From Aspergillus flavus (lineage: Eukaryota > Ascomycota > Eurotiomycetes > Eurotiales > Aspergillaceae), in contig NC_092404.1 of the NCBI RefSeq assembly GCF_009017415.1, forward strand, positions 558,001 to 622,000: a stretch of DNA of 64,000 nucleotides, written 5' to 3'. A model generated the notes under the pieces. That model ran no database searches, was not told the origin of the DNA, and saw only the letters and a list, made by a program, of their open reading frames with translations. Shown here piece after piece: positions 12,072 through 24,028 of this stretch (within the stretch, counting starts at the first letter, position 1; each line of letters begins with the position of its first letter). The position numbers were made by a program, and so were the translations under genes.

Positions 12072-14307
12072 CTACCACATCCGTTCCCAATTGATCTGAT
12101 TTAGGATATCGAAGAACCCGTAATCGACGGGCAGTGATTCCATCGGCACTGACAGTTCCAGTTGATTAGCCAGGGCGTTGCCCGGGTTGACGCTTGGGTT
12201 AGATTCAATCTCGTCGATGACGTTTGGGAGCTCGACGCCTAGGTCGAGTGGTGGACTGGGGTTAGTTTCGAACGGATAGAGTCCCTTTTCTATAGAGAAT
12301 GTGTCATCCGAGATGACAGACTGGCAAAGCTTCCGTAGGTTATGTCCGATATGACCTGCCGGGTACCATGATTTAGATAGCTCGTCTAGTACTGTTAGAC
12401 ACAGGGCAAGTTTGTTCTTATGTGAGGGGGCGTTCAGATTCTCGGTTTCGTCGAGGAGGACTAGCGCTGCGGATAGTGTGCAGTGTGTTGCTGTGATTGG
12501 GCTCAGGTGGTATCCTCCGAATGTGTGTCGGTATTTCTGGGCGACGAGGCAGATGGAACGGGCGGATTCGCGGCAGATTGAGTGAGCTAGGTCGGTGGTC
12601 TCGTTTTTGGGTTCCGAGGGTGGGTTCTCTCTCATGATGAATGGCTTTGCTAGGAGAATTCTTGCCGTATGATACACCATGTGGAGCGTGTAGGCTTGGG
12701 GGATGTCGTTGGCACGGTCGATTCGTAACTCTGTAGGGAGGTCGTAGAACCAGGATCTTAGGTCTAAGAGACAGGACTTGAGGAAGGCCGGTCGTTGGTG
12801 CTCCTTGAGGAGGGGTTTGGGTGCCCATCTGATATCGTTAGCGGAACCATGTAGGTGGGCATGGGCCATTTGTTACAAAGATAAAGTGATTCGTTCCTGT
12901 ATTCGACAGACACTAATCATAGCTCGTTGTAGTGGTCTAAATGCTTTCTGCGCAGCACTCATCTCAATGTTAGGTACTGGATCGTCATCCGGTACTTTGA
13001 CGGCTCCTTGGGAGTCCTATATCTGTCAGAATACTGTGCCAGCTACTACCTAGTCGCACTTACAAGCATAGAGCATATACGTCCCGTATAACTGGATGAC
13101 AACTTATCATGACAATACAAGGTCCAGTATATCTGTCTCCTGAGTTGAATCTCCCGTGGAGTCATCGCATTCGTCTCTTCAAATCCAGCTGGGTCCAGAT
13201 TCAAGCCCATATCGAGACTCAATCGGTTCGCCATCCCATGGTGCAACCAGCCAGCGGCGTCAGCCCCCATCGCCTGCTATCATTAGCATGTATCAATCTC
13301 TAACAGATACAAACAATGCTGCCTTACAATATACACCATCCCAATCAGGCCGAGTGCTTGGATAGTAGTCAGGCTGGGCCTTTCCATCTCCCTGTGGAGC
13401 TGGGTTTTCGCTTCTTCGAGGAATGATTTCCCCGCTGTATTTGGATCATCTGGGTCCGATCGGACATCGACACGATCGGAATACCGTGACCCCAAAGCAA
13501 GAATGCAATTATGCAGCAGCGGAGTCCAGTACCGTCCACCATTATTCATACTTTCCCTGAAGAGCTCCTCATCGACCACAGCATACCATGGCTGCTCCCA
13601 CCTGAAGTACAAATCAATCAAATGGTCCTGGACGTCCTTTAGAACCCCCATCCCAGCCGTGATCGGGTCAATGGGGTCGATATAGCCATAGCTATCGGAC
13701 ACTTGATCCGGTGGAGAGACCGAAAAGGCAGAGCCATCAATACTGACTCGATTACTGGAAGAACCCTGAAACTGAAGTCGCCCACTCGTTGGCCCGAAGT
13801 ACCTCATCTCGCCGTCTTGGTCAAAATTCAGCGATTCGTCCAGAGCAAGCCTGCCCTTGAAGTTCTCGGCCAGGCTATCCATATCCGAAGACGCGTCGTC
13901 GTGTCGTATACTGCCATTCATACCAGACTTCTTATCTAACGGCAGTTGTTCGGGTACATTCGATTCCCTCGCATCAATCCCATGCCGTTCCAACAATCTT
14001 TCTAGCGACTCTATCCTCTGCCGCAAGAGAAGGACATATGTCTTGGACGCGGGTCTCCGACCATCCTCCGCGACAGAATACTGACACGGAACACGCCATT
14101 GCGAGCATCTAGAGCAGGATGGTCTGTTTCCATCGCACTGGTGGTCTCGTTAGTAATACAAACGCCCGTGTCGATTGACCTTCGCCCACTTGTTGATCAT
14201 GTAGCCACTTGACTAACCTTCGCTCGACGCCGTCGACATTCTTCACATGCTCTAGTAGTGTATTTACCGCGCTGTCTACTTGCATTTCTACGGGAGTCGG
14301 AGGACAT
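12072..14307 (-). CDS. Zn(II)2Cys6 fungal-specific transcription factor
   Basis: Five exons on the minus strand: 14218-14307, 13328-14137, 13064-13273, 12877-13016 and 12072-12828, with introns of 80, 54, 47 and 48 nt; phases close exactly to 668 residues. The DNA-binding cluster is Cys21-x2-Cys24-x6-Cys31-x6-Cys38-x2-Cys41-x6-Cys48, followed by a linker and a leucine-rich dimerisation coil (about 65-82). The central fungal_trans region spans the exon 3 to 5 part, with WLHHGMANRLSLDMGLN, a RRQIYWTLYCHDK box and SSYTGRICSM. These are nuclear regulators binding CGG-type half sites. Exon 4 was found by reading frame only: the last intron has a textbook GCTAAC branch site 13 nt before its AG, and splices TLSL to WAPKPLL. 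Target genes cannot be inferred; neighbours share no pathway. Confidence 0.92.
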
Positions 14308-15233
14308 GGTGGTGAGGTGACATGTAGAGAGAGTTCGGGTCGATTAAATTGACTGGGGATCTTCAGTGGAACTGCGGCAAGACGTCAGGTCTTGGCGCTT
14401 GTGGATCCACCGCAGGATCTATGGATCTGCTTTGCTGGTCACAGGTTATGGAAGCTTTTGCCTTTTACGGGGATTTGTCGAAGAATCCTATTGAGGTTTA
14501 GTAGGGACATATCTGTTGGATGTTGAAAGGGGTCATTCTGTAACGCATTACGTTCTTTGGTTCCAGAATTTAGGGCTTTACAGATTACATAGTGAGGACC
14601 TCACTCCGAATAAGATCCTTGATGTGCACCAAGACCTTGTTACTTTGTATCCAAATTAAGTTCAGATCCTCCACTTCCGTTTCCGGGAGAATACAAGATC
14701 TAGACTGTCGGAGTTCTTTGGATAGGATCCGCAGAGTTCCGTATTATCTAACTCTGTCTTATCAGAGACCCGCAGTGATGGCTTTTACTGGTAGGAGCTC
14801 TTGTGCAGCTCCAGATAGGATAGGTCGGGTATTTAACCCGCGTTGTGTTAGTTAGTTTGCTCCGGATAGTCGCAGAGGCATACGGCTACTTGTTGAGGGG
14901 CTCTTCAAATGAGATTTGGTATTAATTAAGTAGTAATTCTACTCAGCTTGGTCTGCTCGTCTTCAGGCCGGGGCTTCAGTCTCCGTGTTAACATGTATAA
15001 ACCTATCACTCTTGGCTGCTTTTCCCCCCCCCCTAGACTTGAGAATAATAACATGACCACAGACTATGAATTTCCGAACGTGGTACTGATAGTGGTAGTC
15101 AGAGATGATATCAATACCGAATGTGAACGCCGAACCACGTAGACTCTATCAACATCAACAAAAACCGCATTCGCAACAACTCACCAACACCATATCCTGC
15201 CAAACCAAATATGATAACACCCCAAGACCAAAA
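14308..15233. other. Intergenic spacer, promoter of the Zn2Cys6 gene
   Basis: About 930 nt between the start of the Zn2Cys6 gene and the stop of the next leftward gene. No coding exon was recognised. Confidence 0.5.
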
Positions 15234-15812
15234 TCAAACAAAAGAAACCCTATCATCCAACTTCTCCACCGCATCCTCCCTGCCCATCAACTTCAACCAA
15301 GCCCTCAACTCAAATCTCCCCTCATGCAAATCCCTCAGATTCCCCACAAACTTAAACGTATGTCCAACTTCTTCAGCCGGCTCCTTACCATCCATGTGTT
15401 TGATAATACAAGACTCCACCCGATAGTTATTCGTTTCATACGCGGCGAGCTTCATCCCATCTTCTGCGGTTTGGACATGGTACACAGCACCTTCAACGAT
15501 GGTATCAGAGCCGTCAACTAAGGCCGGGTATTGGCCCCACATTTTACATTCGTAACCTTGAATTATCGCCGGTCGGAACTTGGGCTCGTGATCTAGGTTC
15601 AGGATCTCGGCGACCATTCTTGGGTCGGTTAATGTGCCGTAGAAGAAGTAGGGGCCTGTGGGGGTGGTGGATGGGTTGATTGGTGGAAGTAGGTTTGGTG
15701 GTTGGTAGAAATTGCTGGGAGGAGTGCTCCGTAGTTTTAGGACGATGGGGGGGGTTTTGGAGAGAGGATTCTCGGGTGGAGGTGGTGGGGGAGGTCCTGG
15801 TGGGGTGGGCAT
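15234..15812 (-). CDS. Gamma-glutamylcyclotransferase / AIG2-like protein
   Basis: Single exon of 192 residues, start ATG at 15812. After a Pro-rich N-terminal extension (a run of Pro within residues 3-13) the GGCT/AIG2-like domain starts at about residue 54 with YFFYGTLTDPRM, containing the YGTL loop that binds the gamma-glutamyl carboxylate. A downstream Glu in the AAYETNNYRV segment is placed like the catalytic acid of this fold. GGCT enzymes convert gamma-glutamyl compounds to 5-oxoproline; AIG2-like members often have unknown substrates. No signal peptide is evident, so it is probably cytosolic. The Pro-rich leader is low complexity, and an internal start could be used instead. Confidence 0.82.
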   Translation of the reverse strand: MPTPPGPPPPPPPENPLSKTPPIVLKLRSTPPSNFYQPPNLLPPINPSTTPTGPYFFYGTLTDPRMVAEILNLDHEPKFRPAIIQGYECKMWGQYPALVDGSDTIVEGAVYHVQTAEDGMKLAAYETNNYRVESCIIKHMDGKEPAEEVGHTFKFVGNLRDLHEGRFELRAWLKLMGREDAVEKLDDRVSFV

Positions 15813-16113
15813 GATGTTGAATAGTTAGATTTATGAGTAGAATAGTGGGATACAATGGGACTGAGGTTTTGAATGAATCGGAGTTACAAATGAGGTGTTA
15901 TACGACTGGTTTAATGGTAGATGTAAGGGTACGATATTGCTTTCTAGAGTTGCTCTGCAGTAGGATTACATAAACATAGATGCCTTTCATGCCAAGATTT
16001 GATACAAAAGTGAGATGGACTTATGACATTCATTGTTATATAGTCCACGGTATCTTTGATATATCATATAGTGTCTTGCAACAGCCAGACAGTGATACTA
16101 TAGAACCGTCCAT

Positions 16114-19100
16114 TCATTCCTGGACCTTACTCGACACACCACTACCGAACAATAAATCTGTCCTCGTCTCCCGATCCCATACCTTCACTCCATCACTCTT
16201 CCTCTTGAAGTACAGAATCCGATGCATGGGGATAAACGCTTCATCCGTCAGATCAGCCTTCCACTGCCCCGCCGGCATCTCCCTCTCTCCAAGGAAGCGA
16301 TCATCATAACCAACAATGTAATTCTCAATATCGAATTCTGCATCCCAGCGAAGTCGGTTTAGGACATCACTAGCGGATCGTAGCTTTGCCCCTTCGGGCA
16401 TCGCGACGGCCTTTGTGCCACGGATAGGCATGGTCCGCAGACGTGCTTGCACTAATTCTTCATCTTCTTCATCCTCAAGCTCAATCTCATCTTCATCATC
16501 GTCGAATGACGCTTCATCGTAAGCTCCATTTCCCCAGTTCGAAATATCGACCCGAAGACCGCTGAGTGCAGAAGGCTGGACTAGGCTAACGTCAACCCAG
16601 CTAGAGGAGCTGTCGAAGTAGTTCTCGTCTTCACGGATTTGCTCTGCAAAGCTATTCAGCACGGCCAAGAGGGAGATCTGGGCCGATTGTCGGTCGGCAT
16701 CGCTTAATGGCGTTGCCCCGGGCGTACTCTCCCTAGTCAGACCAATCAAATAGCAACCTTGATATTCCTTGGTAGTCTCGCCAACTTCTTCCATATCTGT
16801 AAACCGAGCCGGCCAGATCCGGGCGTGGATATCAGGGAACTTTCGATGGATATCTATCAATGGTTAGCTTACGGCGCTGAAAAGTGGGTAATGGGTGTAA
16901 TCTACCAACGAGAAGCGATACGCATCGCCACTCCAACCACCCGACAAGCATCCTGCCCTTGGTCGCTGCACCGCCCCAGTATTGGACGTTGACCTTTGCG
17001 TAGCTTCGATATGATTTGAGGAACTCGTCTGCACCTGTGGAGTTTTCAATAGACCCAGCCAACTGCTCCCAGGTAACATCCTGTTGTGACAGCAGCTTAT
17101 CTGCCCGTTGAAATTCTTGCACAAGTGTTCTCGTTGAAGGAATGGAGGCCGCACGCGCAACGTTGACTTTCGGTTGGTGCTGGCTAAGGATCACCAAAGG
17201 CTCCCTTTGAGGTCGGAAGTATCGCGGTGGCGACTTGTAAAAGCTGGGATCATAGACGACCTGTTTTTCCCAGTTGAACTGTGCATAGTGTTTGAAGAAC
17301 GTGGTGATGATGTCCGCTGCTGAGATGGTGCCGGCCTGGCGGAATGAGAGTGTACAAATACGCGCCAAGAGCAAGGTAATGTGAATTCCACCTAGATAGC
17401 CCAGCTTGGACGAGTAGATCCCGCGTCTCTGGGCCCAGATCTTGATAAACCGATAAGCAAGACGGAATGACGCTAGGTCTGGGATTGTTCGTTGCAGATA
17501 ATGCATGTCCCGCAGGGAGTTGAGCTTGAGCAAGGATTGCATAGGAAGGTCAAAAGTGGAGTGATCTGCAGGGAGCTCTAGGGCTTGTGGCCAGCTACAA
17601 ACTGCGTTAGCTATCGTGATTTTGAGGGAATGTATGTGCTAATAGAAATTACCTTTCAACGACACGGGTTGCTGCACAGTACTGTAAATCAACGCGTACG
17701 CCACGAACCTCCAACTCCAGCATTATTCCGGATGCTGCCTTCACCTTTCGGAGAAGCACAACATCGCTGTCCGTTGCTCGCCGTAGCTTCGCAATCATAA
17801 GGGCGAAGAATGTTCGTGGGCTGACTTGTCCGATAACCAGAATATCCATATCGGACGAGCTGTTCCACACACCGAAGCCATATGAGCCAACAGCTACGAC
17901 TTCAAACAACAAATCTAACCTAGTACCGGCTGGCAGATTAGCATCACGTCGGTTGACGAGCTCTTTGATCAACTCGAAAGCCTCTTGCCGCTGTGTGATT
18001 TCTTCATTGGACGGAAAGGCTAGATAACCCTTCAGACATTCCTTCAAGCCATCGATACCTCCAAGATTCAACGGCGCCTTTTCAACGGTGATTGGGGCTT
18101 TTTCGCTTTCCAGGCCTCCAGACCTTGGACCATTCAACTTGACTGTCGCTCTCACTCCCCAATGATCACTTGCGAGCTGGCTCTCATCTCCACTGGGAAT
18201 TCCGAATAGGTTATATGAAAGAACTTCGAATTCTACCCCACACACTAGGATGCGATCGTATCGTTGAGGACGACTATGAAAGCTTTGTCCTGCGATCCGT
18301 GCAGCGTGTTCGTTTTCTGTCGGGTCATATGTTGCGCCCTCCTCTCCTTCGTACGACGCCCCGAGATCTAACCTACCCTGAGGATTTCCCAGGCCACTAC
18401 TGGCGGCACGACTAGCGTAGTAACAATCCAAGAGACCGGCATCAGTCAACATGCCATCCAGAGATGCCAACACCGATGCGCCTTGCGCCGAGATCGACTT
18501 CCGCTTTAAGGCAGTATCAATAGTGTAAGACGAGGTCGTAATGTTGAAATCTCCCGCAACAACCCAGTGGTTATTGGGGTAGATTCCAGACAGATACTTG
18601 AGTACCGTTTGAAGTTGGGATCGTTTAGCCATAATAGAACTGTCAATGAGACCACAACTAAGGTGTACGCCGGTCACAACAAGAGGGAGGAATTTAGAAT
18701 CGTGGAAGGTCCCCAAGTGCTCTAGCTGAAGTACGACCGCGCCTTTATGCCGTTTGTCAAACGGTAGCCATTCCCACCGGAACTGCCAACGGCTGAGGAC
18801 CACGATGTTTCGGAGGCTGTTTAGCGGACCGATTTCAGCTTGATCGGGTGGTCCATGGGTTGCGAATGGGTAACGGAGGCGGATTTTCTTGTCTCGGAGA
18901 AGGAAGGACAAGAAGTCATCAGCTACCTCCTGTAGGATGAGAATATCGGCACTTGCAGCGTCGGAGAGTAGATTCTGCAGGAGTAGGGGATACCTTTCCG
19001 TGGGAGGCGGATGAAGAGATTCGACGAGGACATTGTACGACGCAACAGTCACCGGTGAATCTACCAGCTTGCCTCCTGTTGGCGCAGGAGACTTTGGGAT

Positions 19101-19811
19101 AGCGTTCCATTTTCCTTCTTCGCTATCATCCTGAGAAGGCGAGAACTGAAATGTCGTCTCCGAGCGGGCTGGCAACGAGGATGGCGATAAATATTCCAGA
19201 GCTTTAGGGTTAGGCGACGGTGTACCAGACAGTGAAACAGCCCCCCAAACTACCATTGGGCTGGAAGCAGTGTCCAGTCCCTGCGATCGATCACGGATCA
19301 GAATCACTAGTTCTTCCACTTCCCACTCAACAGCGGGAATCAAGCCGACTTTCTCCAGGAGGAATTGCCTCTCGGCCGGATCATCTGCCTCACTCTGACC
19401 AACTGTGAGATGCAGTTGGCCAGAGGACCGCGATTGGCCACCGAAAGCATCTGTAATATCGTGTTGCAGCTGTGCTAGGGCTTTTAATCCATCGCTTCCA
19501 CTATCAGTGAGATAAACTGTGTTACTGCGCTTGTGGGCGAAGAAGTCTGACTTATCCAACCGCAGACGGATAGGGCCAACTTCTCTCCTGTTGCTTAGCA
19601 CAAATTGTAGCAGTTTTGAAGCTTGGGTAAGTGCCTCCGGAGCCACAAACGGGTAAATCAGATTGGCATGTGGTGGCCATCTTCCATGTGCTTTGTCATA
19701 TAATGCTCGTAGCCGGTCAATATCTCCGGTTAAATGCGACGGAGGAACCACACATAGGGCGGTTTCGTATGACGTCAAGGGTATAGCTCGAGTTTCTTCG
19801 GTAGACGCCAT
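16114..19811 (-). CDS. RNA-end-processing fusion: 2H + EEP + poly(A)-polymerase-like + MJ1316/DUF504
   Basis: Three exons on the minus strand, 17653-19811, 16906-17594 and 16114-16853, with introns of 58 and 52 nt; 1195 residues. Domains in order: a 2H phosphoesterase (2'-5' RNA ligase-like, about 15-190) with His48-Ala-Asn and His134-Leu-Thr motifs; an endonuclease/exonuclease/phosphatase domain (about 253-560) with Asn260, Glu295, Asp421/Asn423 in GDFN, and Asp549-His550; a poly(A)-polymerase-type nucleotidyltransferase (about 585-1000) with Gly642-Ser643, Asp654, Asp656 and Asp708; an acidic linker (about 1065-1085); and an MJ1316/DUF504 domain (about 1105-1187). Catalytic residues look intact in all three enzymes, although the first 2H motif has Asn where Thr/Ser is usual. 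Human LENG9 pairs 2H with MJ1316, so an RNA repair or end-healing role is the reasonable inference. No signal or membrane segment. Confidence 0.9.
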
Positions 19812-20667
19812 GGGTATCGTAGATTATCCTAAAACACGCTCAAAGATGCCAAGAAGAATGCTAAATTAGATCGCTAAACTGAACTGCTAAACCAAAAGTA
19901 CAGTATCACAATAGATTTGCTTGAGAACTAAGGCAAGAAATTATCTCCCATGAATAGGTAAATATTTAAACTCATTTGAAGCTCTGTTTTCGTGGAGCAG
20001 AATTGGTCTGGAAGCAAGTCTCCACCGAAGACCCAGAGACTGACTGAGGATGAGTGAACGTGACTCACGGCAGTGGCGGTGCGCTAATACGAGTGACCCC
20101 ACATTGAGTCACGACGCAGATCCTACCCTAACTTATACCGTAAACAGTACACTGCTGCAAGCTGGCATTCTCTTCATGTAAGATTAGAGAATGTCAATCC
20201 TTAAGCAGTCCTACTGACATCTCAAGCATCTTCACTGCTCCAAGCACTTACATGTACAAACTTTTAGAGGTTTGGAATTGGGCCCCACCAATAGGGTGGA
20301 TCTTAAAAGTATAACCAAGATATTGTTGGGAACCCCTGTTATACTAGCACTCACGGTCGCATTTGCCGGGGTCCAAGTAGCAATGCGTATGTAGGAGAGA
20401 AATGTCATCTTAATACTAGAGATTCCCTTTTCTTACTTTTCCCGCTGATTTATGTCGCGGACCACCTTTCTTGCTATCGTGGGCCAGATCCAGTATGTAA
20501 TGGCTTCTTGTGTAGCTATCCAACGGCTCAATTTAACCTCCCTCAAAGGTTCTTTCATTAGCCACAGCTCCTAGTACGTGTGTGATCATTATTATTGGGT
20601 TCGTATACTTATATGCATCGTTTCATAGGAACCTTCAATTCTTTCCACCTTTAACCACTCGATAGCG
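19812..20667. other. Spacer between RNA-processing gene and kinase
   Basis: About 860 nt holding the promoter of the leftward fusion gene and the 3' end of the kinase. No coding exon was recognised. Confidence 0.5.
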
Positions 20668-22238
20668 TCATGACCTGACCCATTCATGCTGAAGCAACTC
20701 TGCCGCTGACCTCCGGTGCTCAGGATCAATCGTAAGCATACCCCACAGGAAGTCAATAAAAATAGTAACTTCGGCATCTGGCATATCATCAGGTTTTAGG
20801 AAAGGCTTTGTCGTGCCGTTAAGAAGCCTTTCAAGGCTTGTGGATTTCATGTTCGGGATTCGAAGCAGGTCACCTAGGGACAACCCTCGTCAGAAAGGAA
20901 CAAAAGCATATCAAGTTGATGAATATTTACCTTTCTCATCGAAGAGGTCCGGTGTACGGCTGCCTTTCCTGAGAAGCTCCAGAGGAAAGGGGCCAAGGAT
21001 TTCGATGGTCCTTGCCAAACGGTCGTCTTCAGCTGTCCAGGTTCCTCTCTCTGATGCCTCCCCAGAGAATGGAACTATTCCTTGAACCAGCTCCATGATC
21101 TATAGACGATTGCAACAGACGTCAGCAATTTCTGCAGTAATTTCAGAGTCACATTGAGGGTTACTTACAAGACATCCGAGACTCCATATATCAACCCCGG
21201 TATCCCATGGCGCACCAATGGTCACTTCAGGTGCTCTCAGAGCTGACGATTGAATTTGTTCTGACAGATGATTGTCCCTCCAGAATGCTATGGTACCATA
21301 AGCTTTCTAGTTCAGGACAACAGATATCATGGACCATGGTCTACCTACCTACGCCAAAATCGATGATCCTGATGCGGGGTGCCTCCATTTCTGAGATGAG
21401 TGGTGTTGTGATAACTTCACGAAGCGGCACTTCGGCATTACCTTGGGTATCCATTCGTGGAGGTACCTTCTCCAGATACGAGAAATAACCCTATCTGGAT
21501 TCTCCAGTTCCAGAAGTATGTTTGTTGGCTTAAGATCTATCGGGAATATCCGCCCTGTGAGAAAATACAGAACAAATGTATTAGAAACTATACCCATACC
21601 TGTATGAATGACTCCACACTCTCTGTGGAGGAAGTCCAGCCCAAGCAGAAGCTGTCGCGCAATTAGTTTTACTGCTCTGACTGGCAACCTCCCATCTTCG
21701 TACTTCGCACATTGGAAGTCAAGATGATGCCCCAAGACATCGAATACAAGACAGACGTGATCCCCATTCGGCCCCGTATGCGTGAAATCACCGAGAAGAG
21801 GTAGTATATGACGGGCACCATCATGTGTGCTTTTCCTAGACATGTCCGATATTTTGGACAGAATTTCCCGTTCAAAAATGTCATGAGGGCCGCCATAACA
21901 ATCGGCCCTCAACAGTTTAAGTGTCACATATTTCTTATGCCTAGCTTGTCTATAAGATTGATGTACCGCAAAGGTATGGACCTGTCTTACTTGAAGTCTT
22001 GGGCTAGCCAGACTGTAGAGTACTGTCCGTAACCAAGCTTCCTCAGTATGGCGTATCTCCCATGATCGAACGTGTCGCCCAGAGAAACACGATGGAACCC
22101 CCCGGTTGTATACAGCTCCGGCTCTTCTGTATTGCGAAAGTGATTGAGACGACATAATAGTGTTTTCTGCGAAGGATTTCCTAATATACTTGCTAGTCTT
22201 GACCAAGACTTCAGTAATGTCGCTTTTAATGTGTCCAT
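20668..22238 (-). pseudogene. SRPK-like Ser/Thr protein kinase with a one-base frame break
   Basis: Six exons on the minus strand: 21991-22238, 21600-21949, 21349-21536, 21169-21287, 20931-21099 and 20668-20873. All splice phases agree, yet the exon total is 1280 nt, one short of a multiple of three; the intact protein would be about 426 residues. Kinase hallmarks are present: glycine loop LGYGQYSTVW (about 68-77), Lys94 in YVTLK, HRECGVIHTD with catalytic Asp200, DFG before exon 4 and ALRAPE in exon 4. The break lies at about 21477-21485 in exon 3: upstream reads ENPDRVIS, and downstream the kinase frame resumes one base over. A 38-nt intron could also restore phase but is shorter than any other here and would remove conserved sequence. 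SRPKs phosphorylate SR-type proteins; many Aspergillus copies are dispensable paralogues. Sequencing error is possible. Confidence 0.8.
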
Positions 22239-23596
22239 TGTCTTGGCAGAAGACACTCAATCAGTGACGCGCGCTCCCGGCACGCGCCATCCCGTTGTTT
22301 TGTGTTTGGGGTTATGCAGGGGTTGATGAGTAATACCATTATTGTGGCCAAGAGAACATGAGATGATAGAAAAGATATGTGAGATGTGCTGCACCTAGTA
22401 AACCCTTAAAACGAGAACTTTGCATTTGAAAATAGCTATATGATTGATTGACCTCCATAGAGATATCCAGGAAGGAAATGTTCATGTAATGCCGAAGCTG
22501 ATCTCCTAGGCCCATAATGTCTACGGACATTCAAATCTAAATTACATATTGGTGGATAAAGTTTTCAAGGCGCGACCTGAATGTCCATGGCAGTTTGGTT
22601 GGTGGCTGCGGGTGTCACTTCTTCAGTAAGTAAGCAGAATTATATAGTAGGAAACAGAGGGCTTGTCTGCCTCGAAATGACACAGGGAATAATGAGTGTT
22701 TCTGGGTGTTGCGACAATCCTTTCTCGCTCAGCCAGCTTTATGGTTGATTTATAATTACACACAGATCAAAAGAGGAGTTTTGACAAGCCTGACTGGCCG
22801 GCTGGATCATATCTCCCGCTTCTAGAGGGCACTTGCATAGTGTATTACTGTCACGAAGCCTTGTGTTGGCCAGGCAGCTCCAACCGACGCTTTTTTCCGT
22901 TGGGTGACCAGGCTCCAGCCAGGATTCCTATCACCTGGGGCAGGGATCGGTAAAATCAGGTGTCGGAACAAGACAGCAACCAGCGTCATATAATGCAGCC
23001 ATTCATGGGTCTTCCTGGTAGGACAGAAACAATCGGGCCCGCGTCGGATGTCGCCGGTTCCGCGAGTGTATCTCACGTCTTCATCTGGCAAACTGGAGTA
23101 GAGATTTAGTACCAGGGAAGACCTCCATTCCTCTAGCCCGAATGGGCGATCGCCATATGGATTGATTATGATTGCATCTGTTCTAGATGTTCTAAAGTAA
23201 GCCGAGTTGTCCCCTGCCTTGTTGAATGACTAGTCCTTAGACGATAGCCTTCCCAATCTCCTCAGCTGAATACAACCGGTAAGCAATGGTACACTCTAAG
23301 GGGGGGGGGGCAGAGAAGATCCTATCAAAAATAGCGTATTTAAGAGATGAAGCACTAGTGAGAACAAATCTAGGGCTCTTATATTACGATGCCATGTGAT
23401 GGCTATTGCGTCAAATTGGGTCTAGTGGTCCGAGAGGCCAGGTCCTAGTGATGTCGCCAGATCGAGAGTTTGGAGAAGAGATATCATTGTGTCACTTTCC
23501 GTATTCAATTATAATTAATGGTTCGAGCCACGAGCCGCAAGAGAAATAATATTAAAACATGACAGCTATGCGTGAATGAACAGTCCCTAGGCGAAA
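22239..23596. other. Spacer with no recognised gene
   Basis: About 1.36 kb between the kinase start and the CBM14 gene stop. A G-run lies at about 23301-23310. Short frames on the minus strand (22339-22530 and 22822-23091) resemble no family and are not called. Confidence 0.45.
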
Positions 23597-24028
23597 CTAA
23601 TGACTTCCTTCACTGTGCTCCTGCTCGCCACTGCCGTGTTCCTGCGTTCCCTGACCGTGGCCCTCTGACGACTGGCCCTTGCTGTCCTTCTTTCCTTCCT
23701 GACCATGACCCTCTGACTGGCCATTGCCATGGTCCTTCCATTGATGCCCATGGCCCTCCGACGACTCGTCATGGCCCACAGGACCATGGCCGTGGCAGGA
23801 CCGAACCTTCTCCTCATAATCACAGATCCCAAACCTAGAGTTGTATGCCGTTCCGGGGCCGCAAGTCTTGCGGACGGGAATGCCGCCAGCAGCGCATTCG
23901 AAGAAGCTGTGGCAGTCGTGCGGGTCGGCCCAAACAGCTCCTGTCTCACATCTGGGGTGAGCAGCAGCGCTGAATGCAAAGAAGGAAGCGGCAAAGATAG
24001 CCAGAGCCTTGAAGGAGGTGAACTGCAT
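23597..24028 (-). CDS. Secreted CBM14 chitin-binding protein with Gly/His-rich tail
   Basis: Single exon of 143 residues, start ATG at 24028. A signal peptide occupies about residues 1-23 (hydrophobic core ending AAAHP). Residues 27-78 form a CBM14 / peritrophin-A module with the six-Cys spacing C27-x11-C39-x5-C45-x10-C56-x12-C69-x8-C78 and aromatic residues between. This module binds chitin oligomers; in fungi it occurs in Avr4-like effectors that shield hyphal walls and in cell-wall proteins. The remaining about 65 residues are a polar tail of imperfect EGHGQ-type repeats rich in Gly, His, Glu and Ser, with no further Cys or membrane anchor. The tail could bind metal or be a disordered spacer (inference). 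The protein is probably extracellular or wall-associated. Confidence 0.87.
   Translation of the reverse strand: MQFTSFKALAIFAASFFAFSAAAHPRCETGAVWADPHDCHSFFECAAGGIPVRKTCGPGTAYNSRFGICDYEEKVRSCHGHGPVGHDESSEGHGHQWKDHGNGQSEGHGQEGKKDSKGQSSEGHGQGTQEHGSGEQEHSEGSH

Noticed and set aside
12418..12869. Met at 12869 as start of a separate gene
   Set aside because: It lies in intron 4 of the Zn2Cys6 gene; the phase-2 splice from 12877 to 12828 gives the expected family sequence.
21450..21487. 38-nt intron in the kinase that would restore frame
   Set aside because: Shorter than every other intron in the window, and it removes residues expected in the family; kept only as an alternative.
23520..23545. GGTTCGAGCC motif resembling a tRNA T-arm
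   Set aside because: No matching acceptor, D or anticodon arms could be found around it.
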